This document shows, in pieces, positions 1 to 8,870 of a DNA stretch of 64,000 nucleotides. Within the stretch, counting starts at the first letter, position 1. The number at the start of each line of letters is the position of its first letter. The position numbers and the translations under genes are program-made. The stretch lies in the NCBI RefSeq assembly GCF_030530945.1, contig NZ_JAUMTZ010000004.1, positions 199,081-263,080 of the forward strand, written 5' to 3'. The notes under the pieces were generated by a model. The model was not told the DNA's origin and did not search any database. It saw only the letters and a program-made list of their open reading frames with translations. This stretch comes from Kocuria sp. (GTDB taxonomy: Bacteria > Actinomycetota > Actinomycetes > Actinomycetales > Micrococcaceae).

Positions 1-26
1 ACCACCAGGGCATCGCTGGACGGCAT
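1..26 (-). CDS. 5' end of a gene that continues past the left edge
   Basis: An ATG on the minus strand at 26-24 opens a frame reading MPSSDALV and runs out of the window. It lies 2 nt after the TGA stop (31-29) of the upstream helicase gene. A strong purine-rich ribosome site (GGGAGGGAAG) sits 5 nt before it, inside the end of the helicase gene. The spacing shows translational coupling in one operon. Nothing can be said of its function from eight codons, but as the partner of a defence-type helicase it is likely to complete that system. Confidence 0.6.
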
Positions 27-28
27 GA

Positions 29-2902
29 TCACTTCCCTCCCTTGGGCACAACCACCAGCAACGGGCGCACGTACGTGCGGTCCGGCAGCATCTCCTGAGC
101 CAGTCGGCGCTCACCCTCCACCGCCGAACGGGTGTGTTTGAACAACTGGGTTTGCGCGGAGACGCCCTCCGCGGCGCTCTCCCACGCCTCCATACGATCC
201 ATCCACGTATCCACGCGTTCCTTCGCCTGGTCATGGGCAGCCACGGACACCCCCTGCTCCATGAAGTCACGGGCGGCGGTGACCGCAAGCGGGATCAGGG
301 GCTCGTACTGCTCGGGCTCCTGCACCGGCACACCCACCATGTCTGGGGTGAGGCCCAGGTCCGCGAAGAGCTCGGCGGGAGAAGCGCTGGGCTGCACCAT
401 CGGGTAATTCCCCATGAACTGCACCCTCATATACGAGACCGCGATGTTCTGGCCGCGGCGGTTGGTCACGATTCCCTGCATCACCAAGGTGGGCTGCTGA
501 GCCGCGCCCTGCACCGCGAAAATCTCGTCCCTGCCCAGATGAGCCAGGGAGCGGTCCGCGGCCCAGTCCAGGACCGGGTGCAGCGGGGCGAGGTAGTGGG
601 TGTCCGGCCACGATGTGCCCTTAGCGTCATTGCGCGCGGCGTTCAGCCGCTCCTCCGCCGTAGGCTTGTCCGGGGTCAGCCGGATGCGATCCAACACCCC
701 GCGCTCCTCCAAGTAGGACTGCGGCAGGGCCAGCAGGCGTTGGCGCAGGTCCGGGCTCGGCTCGAACGCGAGAGCTTGCAGATGGCCCGCGTTGTTGCGC
801 TCAATGGTGAGCCCCACCCCGCCATGGTCCCGGGCCCGGTCTGGTTCGGCGTACAGCTCCGCGAGCCCCTCCCGGAGATAATCCACGTCCGAGGCAAACA
901 GGCCGGAGCTTTGAGCGGCGTCCTGCGTCTCGTTGTCCGCCTCGGACGTGTCCTCGTCCGTGCCCGAGTTCATCATGAGGTCGATCCAGAAGCCCTCATC
1001 CTGTCCGGCCGCCTGTTCCGGGGCGGGAACCACGGCGTCGAACTCCTTGGCGCCGCGCAGCACCTCGGTGATGGCCTTTTCTTCGGCGTCACCCGAGTAC
1101 GCGCCCATGAGCGACCCCGCGTCCCCGAGCTTTTCGTGGGCCTCTCGCTCACGCTCCATCAAGCGGGTAAGCACGTGAATGTCGCCGGAGAACTCACCCG
1201 CACCTTCCAAGTCCAAGAGCAGCGTGGTGATCTGCGGCGAGTGCAGCTGGCCATACCGGTCAATACGTCCATTGCGCTGCTCAATACGGATCAGGGACCA
1301 CGGGATGTCGTAGTGGATCAGTTCGTGGCACTGCAGATGGAGGTTCACGCCCTCCGAGGCCACATCACCAGTGACCAGCACACGAATGGGGCTGGAGGCC
1401 TGTTTGAAGGACTCCACGAGTTCCTGCTGCTCCACATCCGTGAGGCCGCCGTGCAGCACACGCACCTGGTTCGGTTTGAGCTTCAAATCCCGGGTCAGGT
1501 GCTCCCGGAGCCACTCCAGCGTGGGGACTCGTTCCGCAAAAACCACGGCGCGTTCGGCAGATCGCGGACCCACGTTCTTGCGCTTCAGCTGCGCCACGAG
1601 TTCGCGGTACTTACCGGAGCGGGGTGTGGAACCGTCCGCGGGCAAACACGCCGCATTGAGGCCCCGCAATCGCAGCAGCGCCTCCTGCTCCGCGCCGGCA
1701 GCGGCGTTGTCCTCGATCGAACACAGGCGCGCATCGATCGTGGCCTGCAAAGCTACCGGGGAGGACAGGAACGCCTTGGCCAGGGTCCACGGAAACAGCC
1801 GTGACCCCTTGCCCGTGACCGGGGCACTTCCCCGGGGGTGCGTCCACGTGGCAGACAGCTCCTCCCCCACCGCGAACTCCTCGGGGCTGGGCTCCACCAC
1901 GAGGTTCTGTGGCTCTTTGCGCTCAGCCCAGCGATCACCCACCTCGTTCTTCACGGCCTCCGAATAGCGGTGGCGGCGGATCATGAGGTTACTCACCGCG
2001 GCCTTGCTGATATCCCCCCGGGCGCTCACGCTCGTGGGTTCCAGCAGCGTGAGCAGCTGCGCGAACGAGGAGCTGTTGCCGTTGTGCGGGGTAGCCGAGG
2101 CCAGAATCAAGGCATCCGTGTTGGGCGCCAAGATATTGGCCAGCTGGTTGTTCTGAGTGGCCTGGTTGGTGACGTTATGGGATTCATCAATCACCACGGC
2201 GTCCCAGTGGTGCTTGCGCAGATCGTGGATGAAACGGTCCTGCTTGAGGGTGTCAATCGAGATGATGACCTTCTCGAAGAACGTGAATGGGTTCCGGGTG
2301 GCCGGGAGCTTCTGCTTGACCTTCTGCACGCCCTCCGAATCCAGGCGGACGAACGGGATGGCAAAGCGCGACCACAGCTCGTGCTGCATCTGCTCCAACA
2401 CATGGCGGGGCGTGACAATCAAGATCCGCCGGCCGCGGCCCCGGCGAATCAACTCGGCCAAGATCATGCCGATCTCCAACGTTTTTCCCAGACCCACGGC
2501 ATCCGCGATAAGCAACCGAGTGCGCAACCGCCCCGGTTCCAGAGCCTTCTCCACCGCTTGACGCTGATAGGTCAGCGCGTCCGCGAGCGCATGGGACGTC
2601 AGGGCGGGTCGCTGTTCGGAGATGGGCAATGAGGTCTTGCGCAGCGTGGACTCCAGCCACAACCTCGACTTCGCGTAGTGAGAGCTGGTGTCCGCCACCA
2701 CCCGGGTCTGGGAGGGATCCTGCGTGCGGACGGCGTCGATGCTCCGGTAAAACTGAGCGGTGGTCCCCTCCACCAACTCGCTCACCCCGCGCACGGTGAG
2801 TAGCTCCCCGTCCGCAGTCTGCTCCACGGCTGAGACTAGCCACTGCTCATCCCGCACCTCCACGATGGCACCGGGGGCAATGTCTAGCGCTTGATCAGTC
2901 AT
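29..2902 (-). CDS. SNF2/RapA-type DEAD-like helicase, probable defence-island gene
   Basis: A 957-residue superfamily 2 ATPase. Walker A (DAVGLGKT) is near residue 131, a DESH Walker B near 236, motif III (SAT) near 268, and the C-terminal helicase lobe ends in an EQRNGRIDRYGQ motif VI near 540. About 300 further residues have no motif I recognise. The DESH box and the RNGRIDRYGQ motif are typical of RapA/SNF2 translocases such as DISARM DrmD. An upstream in-frame ATG at 2998 exists, but the ATG at 2902 has GGAG 6 nt before it and begins MTDQALDI, so I chose it. The gene is divergent from a DUF262 gene and coupled to another gene at its 3' end. Helicase activity is well supported; the role in anti-phage defence is inferred from the neighbourhood. 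Confidence 0.8.
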   Translation of the reverse strand: MTDQALDIAPGAIVEVRDEQWLVSAVEQTADGELLTVRGVSELVEGTTAQFYRSIDAVRTQDPSQTRVVADTSSHYAKSRLWLESTLRKTSLPISEQRPALTSHALADALTYQRQAVEKALEPGRLRTRLLIADAVGLGKTLEIGMILAELIRRGRGRRILIVTPRHVLEQMQHELWSRFAIPFVRLDSEGVQKVKQKLPATRNPFTFFEKVIISIDTLKQDRFIHDLRKHHWDAVVIDESHNVTNQATQNNQLANILAPNTDALILASATPHNGNSSSFAQLLTLLEPTSVSARGDISKAAVSNLMIRRHRYSEAVKNEVGDRWAERKEPQNLVVEPSPEEFAVGEELSATWTHPRGSAPVTGKGSRLFPWTLAKAFLSSPVALQATIDARLCSIEDNAAAGAEQEALLRLRGLNAACLPADGSTPRSGKYRELVAQLKRKNVGPRSAERAVVFAERVPTLEWLREHLTRDLKLKPNQVRVLHGGLTDVEQQELVESFKQASSPIRVLVTGDVASEGVNLHLQCHELIHYDIPWSLIRIEQRNGRIDRYGQLHSPQITTLLLDLEGAGEFSGDIHVLTRLMEREREAHEKLGDAGSLMGAYSGDAEEKAITEVLRGAKEFDAVVPAPEQAAGQDEGFWIDLMMNSGTDEDTSEADNETQDAAQSSGLFASDVDYLREGLAELYAEPDRARDHGGVGLTIERNNAGHLQALAFEPSPDLRQRLLALPQSYLEERGVLDRIRLTPDKPTAEERLNAARNDAKGTSWPDTHYLAPLHPVLDWAADRSLAHLGRDEIFAVQGAAQQPTLVMQGIVTNRRGQNIAVSYMRVQFMGNYPMVQPSASPAELFADLGLTPDMVGVPVQEPEQYEPLIPLAVTAARDFMEQGVSVAAHDQAKERVDTWMDRMEAWESAAEGVSAQTQLFKHTRSAVEGERRLAQEMLPDRTYVRPLLVVVPKGGK

Positions 2903-3075
2903 CGACGACTCCGTGTGGGGAACAGTTACCTGGCAGTCTACAAATGCAAACGCATCATGGGTGCGCGCCGCCACATCCGCCGGTCGCGGGGTAACCACGG
3001 GGCGCCCGGACGGGTCCCGATCCCCCCTCCGGACGACCGCTGAGCGTGTCGGCCGTCACTTGTACCGTGAGCCCC

Positions 3076-4875
3076 ATGATTCAGTCTGCGACGCAGTACC
3101 CGGTTCGGACGCTGTTGGAGGCGCCGAGCAAGCTCACGTACGTGATTCCGCCCTACCAGCGGGAGTATTCCTGGAAGCGAGATCAGTGGGAGAACCTCTT
3201 CCAGGACCTCGTCGAGGCAGAAGGTCAGCACTTCCTGGGGACCATCATCTCCCTCAACAACTCCACGGACAGCATGAACCCCCGTCTGGAGCTGATTGAC
3301 GGGCAGCAGCGACTGACCACCCTCTCGATCCTGCTCACGGCGTGCTACAGCGTGTTGGCGGACCATCAGGAGGATCTCGATGAAGATCAGGAAGACCTTT
3401 TCCGCGATGTTGGCCGGCAGTTGGTGATCTCCTCCGTCAAGTCGCCGCGACTGTTGCTGCAAACCCAGGGCAACAACCGCTTTGACTACCTCGGCATGCT
3501 GCGTGAAGCCGGAGTAAAGGTGGATGCTCCCGACACCCGAATGGACCGACGCCGCCTGATCGCCAAGTGCTTCTCGTACTTCCGGGACGCCATTATGGAA
3601 CTCACCGAGGAATCCGGTGAGCCGGGCGTGCCTCCCATGACAGCTGTGGGGGCCGCACTGCGCGTCATGGAAGCGGCCAATGAGGCCCTCGTCGTGAAGA
3701 TCGAGGTCTCCTCAGCGTCGGACGCCTTCACGCTGTTCGAGTCCCTCAACAACCGAGGACTCCCACTGTCCCCGGTGGATCTCATCAAGAATCAGTTCCT
3801 GGCTCTCTCGGATGTTCGGGGTGCCATGAGCGTTGAGGATGCCTTCGCGCTGTGGGATGGGATGCTTCGCAACCTCGGTGATTCCTACACCACCCACGAA
3901 CGGTTCCTTCGGCACTACTACAACGCGTTTCTCACCGAACTCCCCTCGGTCCAGAACGCGAGCGTGGCGACCAAGAAAAACCTGATCCGCATCTACGAGA
4001 CGCTCTTCAAGGGCAATCTCACCGAACAAATTCATCGACTGGTGTCGGCGAGCGCGATCTTCGGACGCATTGCGTGCACCACGGAGCGTGAGGATCCCAC
4101 CCAGCTGGATGCGGCGTATGGCACCCTCAACAGGGTCCAGGCGGCGCCCTCCTTCATGTTGCTGCTGTGGCTGGAAACCCACCAGGAGGACAAGCACCTC
4201 AGCGAAACGGACCTCATCACCGTGACGAACATGCTCGTGAGCTTCTTCGCGCGGCGCAATGTCACCGGTTACCCGGCCACGTACATGCTCTCGCGTATGT
4301 TCATGGGGATTATCAGGGATTCCAGGGAGGCAGAGGGCCCGGAAATCCTGCGCATCATCGCGGACGCCCTGCGACGGAACTCCTCGGATGACGAGACCTT
4401 CCGGTGGCGGCTCGAGCAGGACCTCTACACAGAGAATGTCGATGCCGCTCGCTTCGTCCTCACGTCCCTCTCGGAGCAGGGAATGACCACCGAGAACCGC
4501 AGGGACCTGTGGGAGCGCCAATCTGGCCGCTACGTCTGGACCATCGAACACATCTTGCCCCAGGGCGAACACCTACCCCCGGCATGGGTCGAAATGCTCG
4601 GCGGGGAAGAAGCGGCCGCTCAGACACAACAGGAGTACGCCCACAAACTGGGGAATCTGACGTTCAGCGGGTACAACAGCAACCTGGGGAACAAGGGCTT
4701 TCTCGACAAACGCGATCATCAGGACAGCAACGGCAACTACATCGGTTACCGCAACGGTATCCCCCTGAACCGAGATCTTGCGCACAAGGAGTCATGGGGC
4801 CCGCACGACATCCAGGAACGGACACAGCACCTGGTCGAGCGCGCCCTGGTTCTTTTCCCTCTCCCGGTCGCTTAA
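3076..4875 (+). CDS. DUF262/DUF1524 (GmrSD-like) HNH nuclease
   Basis: A 599-residue protein. The DUF262 part has IPPYQREYSW (residues 24-33) and LIDGQQRLTTL (from about 72), the ParB/Srx-like nucleotide-binding motif with an invariant DGQQR. A C-terminal DUF1524 HNH-type part has WTIEHILPQ (about 488-497) and KLGNLTFSGYNSNLGN (from about 524). These are the two halves of GmrSD-type modification-dependent restriction enzymes, in which the DUF262 domain hydrolyses nucleotide and the HNH domain cuts modified DNA. An ATG at 3046 is also in frame, but homology starts right after the ATG at 3076. The gene is divergent from the helicase and the only gene on its strand here. Substrate (glucosylated or otherwise modified phage DNA) is inferred from the family. 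Confidence 0.85.
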   Translation: MIQSATQYPVRTLLEAPSKLTYVIPPYQREYSWKRDQWENLFQDLVEAEGQHFLGTIISLNNSTDSMNPRLELIDGQQRLTTLSILLTACYSVLADHQEDLDEDQEDLFRDVGRQLVISSVKSPRLLLQTQGNNRFDYLGMLREAGVKVDAPDTRMDRRRLIAKCFSYFRDAIMELTEESGEPGVPPMTAVGAALRVMEAANEALVVKIEVSSASDAFTLFESLNNRGLPLSPVDLIKNQFLALSDVRGAMSVEDAFALWDGMLRNLGDSYTTHERFLRHYYNAFLTELPSVQNASVATKKNLIRIYETLFKGNLTEQIHRLVSASAIFGRIACTTEREDPTQLDAAYGTLNRVQAAPSFMLLLWLETHQEDKHLSETDLITVTNMLVSFFARRNVTGYPATYMLSRMFMGIIRDSREAEGPEILRIIADALRRNSSDDETFRWRLEQDLYTENVDAARFVLTSLSEQGMTTENRRDLWERQSGRYVWTIEHILPQGEHLPPAWVEMLGGEEAAAQTQQEYAHKLGNLTFSGYNSNLGNKGFLDKRDHQDSNGNYIGYRNGIPLNRDLAHKESWGPHDIQERTQHLVERALVLFPLPVA

Positions 4876-4992
4876 GAAGCCAGCTACGCCGAAAGGGAGC
4901 GACGGCGCGCAGCCGAAGCCGCGCGCCGTCGTCATCCCCCGGAGGGAAACCCGGAATCGCCCCCAAAGGGGACGCCCGAGAAGAACCGGACC

Positions 4993-6273
4993 TCAGTCCA
5001 CCGCCAGCCGCCCCCGCTTGGCGTGCGGGTGCCGCCCGTGGACGCCGTGGTACAGCACTGCCGCGAGAACCACCACCACGGCCAGCACGGTGTACATGGC
5101 GCCGAAGCCGGCGGCGGAAAGGAGCAGGCCGAGGACCACGGGGCCCAGACCGATGCCCACGTCCGTGAGCAGCAGCAGGGTGGAGATGCCGGTGCCGAGC
5201 TTGTGGGCGGGCACCGCGCTCACGGCGATGGCCTGCGCGGCGGGCATGAGCGTGCCGTAGCCCAGGCCGGTCATGGCGCCGGCCACGATCACCTGCCAGT
5301 CCTGTGAGGCCACGGCCAGGATGCCCAGGGCCACGGCGAAGCAGATGAGGCCCAGGTAGACCACCACGTTGTCACCGCGCTGGTCCTGCATCTTGCCCAG
5401 CACCAGGCGCATGATCAGCATGGCCACGGCGTACGCCACGAAGAACAGGCCCGCACCGGTGGTGACGCCGCGGTTCTCCGCGTAGGCGTTGAGGTAGGTG
5501 ATCACGCCGGCGTAGCAGATGCCCACCAGGAGCATGAAGCAGCCGATCGGCACCACGGCCGGGTGCGCGATGTCCCGGAAGGAGAACCTGGCGCGCTCCG
5601 CCTGCGCCTGCGTCTCGCGCTGGGCCAGGGGTTCGCGCAGGAAGACACCCAGCACCAGGCCCAGGGCGGCGGTGACGAGCGTGGTCCAGAACAGCCAGGC
5701 GTAGTCGAGCGAGCCCACCAGGAAGAGCCCCAGAGCGGGACCAATTGCGGTGGCCAGTGTGGTGCCCAGCGCGAAGTACCCGGTGCCCTCGCCGCGGCGG
5801 GAGTCGGGGATCACGGACTGGGCGATGGTCATGAGCGCGGTGCTCGCGAAGGCGTAGCCGAAGCCGTGCAGCAGGCGCACCACGATCAGCACGGGCAGCG
5901 AGCCCGCGGGCAGGTACAGCGCACACGCCACGGCCACGACCGCCAGGGAGATCAGCAGCATGCGCCGCCGCCCGAGCGCGTCCACCAGGTAGCCGGAGAA
6001 CAGCCGCGCCACGGTGGCGCCCACCACGAACGCGCTGGACGCGAAGCCCCCCACCGCGTCCGACGCCGCGAAGCTCTTCACCGCGTACAGCGCCATGGTG
6101 GTGACCAGCATGTAGAAGGTCAGGTACTGCAGGAAGTTGACCACCCACGCGAGCGCAAAGGTGGGGGTGAGCAGCCGCTCCGGGCCGGCGGAGTGCGCCG
6201 GACCGGGGGTCCTGCGTTCCACCGTCACCGGTATCTGACCTGTGGGTACGTGGTTCTCGGTGTCCACCGACAC
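4993..6273 (-). CDS. MFS efflux-type transporter, MarR-linked
   Basis: A 426-residue protein with about twelve hydrophobic segments and a cytoplasmic middle loop around 200-220 rich in charged residues (REPLAQRETQAQAERARF). A loop resembling the MFS A motif (GYLVDALGRRRMLL) follows the second segment. The family is DHA1-type drug/metabolite:proton antiport, in the cytoplasmic membrane. The start is GTG at 6273, preceded by AGGAGG 5 nt away. It is divergent from a MarR-type regulator 123 bp away, with a clear palindromic operator between them, so expression is probably repressed until an exported compound binds MarR. The substrate cannot be told from sequence. Confidence 0.85.
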   Translation of the reverse strand: MSVDTENHVPTGQIPVTVERRTPGPAHSAGPERLLTPTFALAWVVNFLQYLTFYMLVTTMALYAVKSFAASDAVGGFASSAFVVGATVARLFSGYLVDALGRRRMLLISLAVVAVACALYLPAGSLPVLIVVRLLHGFGYAFASTALMTIAQSVIPDSRRGEGTGYFALGTTLATAIGPALGLFLVGSLDYAWLFWTTLVTAALGLVLGVFLREPLAQRETQAQAERARFSFRDIAHPAVVPIGCFMLLVGICYAGVITYLNAYAENRGVTTGAGLFFVAYAVAMLIMRLVLGKMQDQRGDNVVVYLGLICFAVALGILAVASQDWQVIVAGAMTGLGYGTLMPAAQAIAVSAVPAHKLGTGISTLLLLTDVGIGLGPVVLGLLLSAAGFGAMYTVLAVVVVLAAVLYHGVHGRHPHAKRGRLAVD

Positions 6274-6307
6274 GGGCGCCTCCTGCTCGCAAGATTTGTA
6301 TAGTGCA

Positions 6308-6340
6308 AAATTGTACCATGCAATTTGCAGGGTACAATTT
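6308..6340. promoter_or_regulatory. Probable MarR operator palindrome
   Basis: A perfect 10-bp inverted repeat, AAATTGTACC (6308-6317) and GGTACAATTT (6331-6340), with a 13-bp spacer. A second, overlapping inverted repeat is TGCAAAATTG (6304-6313) against CAATTTGCA (6321-6329). It lies between the divergent exporter and regulator starts in an AT-rich patch, as expected for a MarR-family operator covering both promoters. Confidence 0.75.
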
Positions 6341-6396
6341 CCACGCCGTCAGCTCGATCCCCGGCCGCGGCCAGGCAGGAATGAAAGGATGGAGCC

Positions 6397-6870
6397 GTGC
6401 AGAGTGAGGATTCCGTCAACGAGCTGGTCTACGAGCACATGCTGCTCTCCCGGTACGCGCTGCAGGGCACCCCGCCGCAGTCCCGCACCGAGGCGCTGGA
6501 CCGCAGCTCCACCGTGCTGCTCGCGCGCCTCCAGGCGGGAGGCCCCATGAGCGTGGCGGAGCTCGCACAGTCCTTCGGTCTGGACATCTCCACCGTCCAC
6601 CGGCAGGTGGCCGCCGCCATGAAGAGCGGTCTGATCGAACGCATCAAGGACCCCGAGGGCGGGGTGGCCCGCAAGCACCAGCCCACTGCGGAAGGGGTGA
6701 AGCGGCTGCAGGAGGAGTTCCGTTCACGCCGCGAGTCCTACGAGCGCTTCACGCAGGACTGGCCCCGGGAGGACGTCACGGCCCTGGCCCGCCTCGCACG
6801 CCGCTTCAACGAGAGCGTCGAAGCCACCCTGGGCCACAGCTGGCCCAGGCACTACCCCGCGGGCGAGTAG
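6397..6870 (+). CDS. MarR-family transcriptional regulator
   Basis: A 157-residue winged-helix protein. The core MSVAELAQSFGLDISTVHRQVAAAMKSGLIERI (about 49-80) is the helix-turn-helix, followed by the beta-wing region DPEGGVARKHQPTAEG. Helices before and after would form the dimer interface. The start is GTG at 6397, with AAAGGATGGAG just upstream. It is divergent from an MFS exporter with a shared palindromic operator, the usual arrangement of a ligand-responsive repressor and its efflux target. Confidence 0.88.
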   Translation: MQSEDSVNELVYEHMLLSRYALQGTPPQSRTEALDRSSTVLLARLQAGGPMSVAELAQSFGLDISTVHRQVAAAMKSGLIERIKDPEGGVARKHQPTAEGVKRLQEEFRSRRESYERFTQDWPREDVTALARLARRFNESVEATLGHSWPRHYPAGE

Positions 6871-6873
6871 CGC

Positions 6874-6956
6874 ACGACGCCGCCCTCCCGCCTCCGCGCC
6901 CAGGGCACCCCCGCGCGCTCCGGGGCGGGGGCCGGGTGGGCGGCGGGCGGCGTCGT
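6874..6956. terminator. GC-rich hairpin after the MarR gene
   Basis: Arms ACGACGCCGCC (6874-6884) and GGCGGCGTCGT (6946-6956) surround a very G/C-rich loop that could fold further. There is no T-tract. It starts 3 nt after the MarR stop codon, so it is a plausible terminator, but the long loop makes this uncertain. Confidence 0.4.
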
Positions 6957-7051
6957 CCGTCGGCGGGGAGCATGACGGTGCAGAACTCGTGGCGCTGGAA
7001 GTGGTGCTGGCGGTCCTCGGGTCCACCACCGGCTTCTTCTAGGCTGGGCCC

Positions 7052-7906
7052 ATGACCCGCCTCACCGAATTCACCCGCCAGGGACTCCGCTTCGACGTTC
7101 TCGACCAGGGACCGGAGGACGGACCCGTGGTCCTTCTCCTGCACGGCTTCCCCCAGGACGCCCACTGCTGGGACGACGTCGCTGCCGCCCTGAACGCCCG
7201 CGGGCTGCGGACCCTGGCCCCGGACCAGCGCGGCTACTCCCGGGATGCCCGGCCCCAGAAGGTTGCCGACTACCGTCGTGAGGAGCTGTGCGCGGACGCC
7301 CTGGCCCTGGCCGACGCCGCCGGTGCGCAGCGGTTCCACCTGGTGGGCCACGACTGGGGCGGAGTGCTCGCGTGGGACATCGCCCTGCGGGCGCCGGAAC
7401 GGGTCGAGTCCCTCACCGTGCTCTCCACGCCGCACCCCTCCGCACTGGGCCACGCGATGCGGACCGCGGGCCAGCTGCGGAAGTCCTGGTACATCGGGGC
7501 GTTCCAGATCCCGGGTCTTCCCGAACGCCTCCTGGCCGGGCGGATCGGCAGTCTCCTGCGCCGGGCCGGGCTCGGGGAGCAGGCGTGCTCCCGCTACGAC
7601 CGCCGCTTCGCCACCGCCGCGGACCTGAGCGGCCCCGTCAACTGGTACCGGGCCATGCTGCGCCGGGACGGCGTCTCCGCTACAGCCTCTGGGCAGGGCA
7701 TCATCACGGTTCCCACCACCTTCGTGTGGGGCAACCGGGACCTGGCCCTGGGCCGGGCCGCCGCTGAGGAGACCGAGGTGTACGTCCACGCGCCCTACCG
7801 CTTCGTGGAGCTCGACGCCGATCACTGGCTCCCCGAGCTCGAGGTCGCCGCGGTGGCAGAGGCCATCCTGGAGCGCGTCGACTCGGTCACCGGCCCGCGG
7901 GGCTGA
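7052..7906 (+). CDS. Alpha/beta hydrolase, epoxide-hydrolase-like
   Basis: A 284-residue alpha/beta hydrolase. HGFPQDAHCWDDV (about 31-43) holds the oxyanion-side HGFP motif. GHDWGGVLAW (about 97-106) has aspartate at the nucleophile elbow, as in epoxide hydrolases and haloalkane dehalogenases, rather than serine. WGNRD near 230 may supply the acid, and DADHWLPE (about 256) the catalytic histidine. It is cytoplasmic, with no signal peptide. It stands alone between a MarR/exporter pair and a glycosyltransferase. The motifs fit an epoxide hydrolase better than a dehalogenase; the substrate is unknown. Confidence 0.82.
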   Translation: MTRLTEFTRQGLRFDVLDQGPEDGPVVLLLHGFPQDAHCWDDVAAALNARGLRTLAPDQRGYSRDARPQKVADYRREELCADALALADAAGAQRFHLVGHDWGGVLAWDIALRAPERVESLTVLSTPHPSALGHAMRTAGQLRKSWYIGAFQIPGLPERLLAGRIGSLLRRAGLGEQACSRYDRRFATAADLSGPVNWYRAMLRRDGVSATASGQGIITVPTTFVWGNRDLALGRAAAEETEVYVHAPYRFVELDADHWLPELEVAAVAEAILERVDSVTGPRG

Positions 7907-7956
7907 GCACCTCCAGCACCGCACCCCCTCCCCCACACCCGCTCGAAGGACCCCAC

Positions 7957-8847
7957 ATGGATGCTCTCCAACCGCTGCGGCAGGCCAAGCACCAGGCCTT
8001 CCTCACGAGACGTCTGATCGGCCGAGGACTGCGACGGGCGGTGGACACCGGGTTCAGGGCGTACGACCGGGCACTCCCCTACCGCTTCGACCCCGAGGCC
8101 CACCGGGACCGCTACGGCAGCTATCCCCGCATGTACTTCCTGCACCGGCAGGCACCTGCGCCCGACACGATCTCCGTGGACGTGCCGCGCCGGATCTTCT
8201 GCTTCTGGACCGGTGCGAATCCGATGAGCGACGCCCGAGCACGGTGTCTGCACAGCATGCGCGCGGTGCACAAGGGCCTCGAGGTGGTCCTCGTGACTCC
8301 CGAGACCCTCGACCGGTGGCTCGTTCCGGGCCACCCACTGCACCCCGCCTACGAGCACCTGTCCCTGGTGCACCGTTCCGACTACCTCCGTGCATACTTC
8401 ATGACGCACCACGGCGGTGGCTACGCGGACATCAAGATCCCCACACGCCCGTGGACCGGCGCGTTCGACGCGCTGCAGCATCATCCCGACACATGGCTTC
8501 TGGGCTATCCCGAACGGTCGTCCCGTTCCTGCGGAGGCGACGACTACACGCGGCTCGGGCGGGACATCCACCGCCACTACGGCTCGCTCGTAGGGTTTGG
8601 CGGGTTCATCATGCGGGGCCGCACACCCTTCGGCTACGAGTGGATGCAGGAACTGGACCGGCGGCTGGACTACTTCCAGGAGGAGCTCGCACAGCACCCG
8701 GGTGGCGTGTGGGGGGACACCCCCGGCTATCCCCTGCGGTGGATCGACGTGGGTTCCGACGTCTTCCATCCCCTGCAGCTGAAGTACCTGCCCCACGTAG
8801 CGCAGCACCCCGACATCCTCCCGGTCCTCGGAGGCGGCCACCGCTAG
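7957..8847 (+). CDS. Capsular-polysaccharide-type glycosyltransferase
   Basis: A 296-residue protein. RIFCFWTGANPMSDARARCLHS (about 75-95) begins a GT-A-like domain. HRSDYLRAYFMTHHGGGYADIK (about 138-160) is the hallmark of the DXD-containing sugar-transferase families (PF05704/PF04488), in which a short D-x-D/K motif after GGxY binds metal and nucleotide sugar. No membrane segment or signal peptide is obvious. It is preceded by GAAGGA 8-9 nt before the ATG. It is isolated rather than part of a capsule locus, so the acceptor is unknown. Confidence 0.75.
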   Translation: MDALQPLRQAKHQAFLTRRLIGRGLRRAVDTGFRAYDRALPYRFDPEAHRDRYGSYPRMYFLHRQAPAPDTISVDVPRRIFCFWTGANPMSDARARCLHSMRAVHKGLEVVLVTPETLDRWLVPGHPLHPAYEHLSLVHRSDYLRAYFMTHHGGGYADIKIPTRPWTGAFDALQHHPDTWLLGYPERSSRSCGGDDYTRLGRDIHRHYGSLVGFGGFIMRGRTPFGYEWMQELDRRLDYFQEELAQHPGGVWGDTPGYPLRWIDVGSDVFHPLQLKYLPHVAQHPDILPVLGGGHR

Positions 8848-8870
8848 AACAGGGCGGGGCTCGGGGCCCG

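Noticed and set aside
134..1804. A 556-codon open frame opposite the helicase
   Set aside because: It mirrors the helicase gene, which has complete SF2 motifs and a good ribosome site; the opposite frame has none.
7052..7906. Haloalkane dehalogenase
   Set aside because: The aspartate elbow also fits dehalogenases, but the GHDWGG context and HGFP motif are more typical of epoxide hydrolases, and halide-binding residues could not be assigned.
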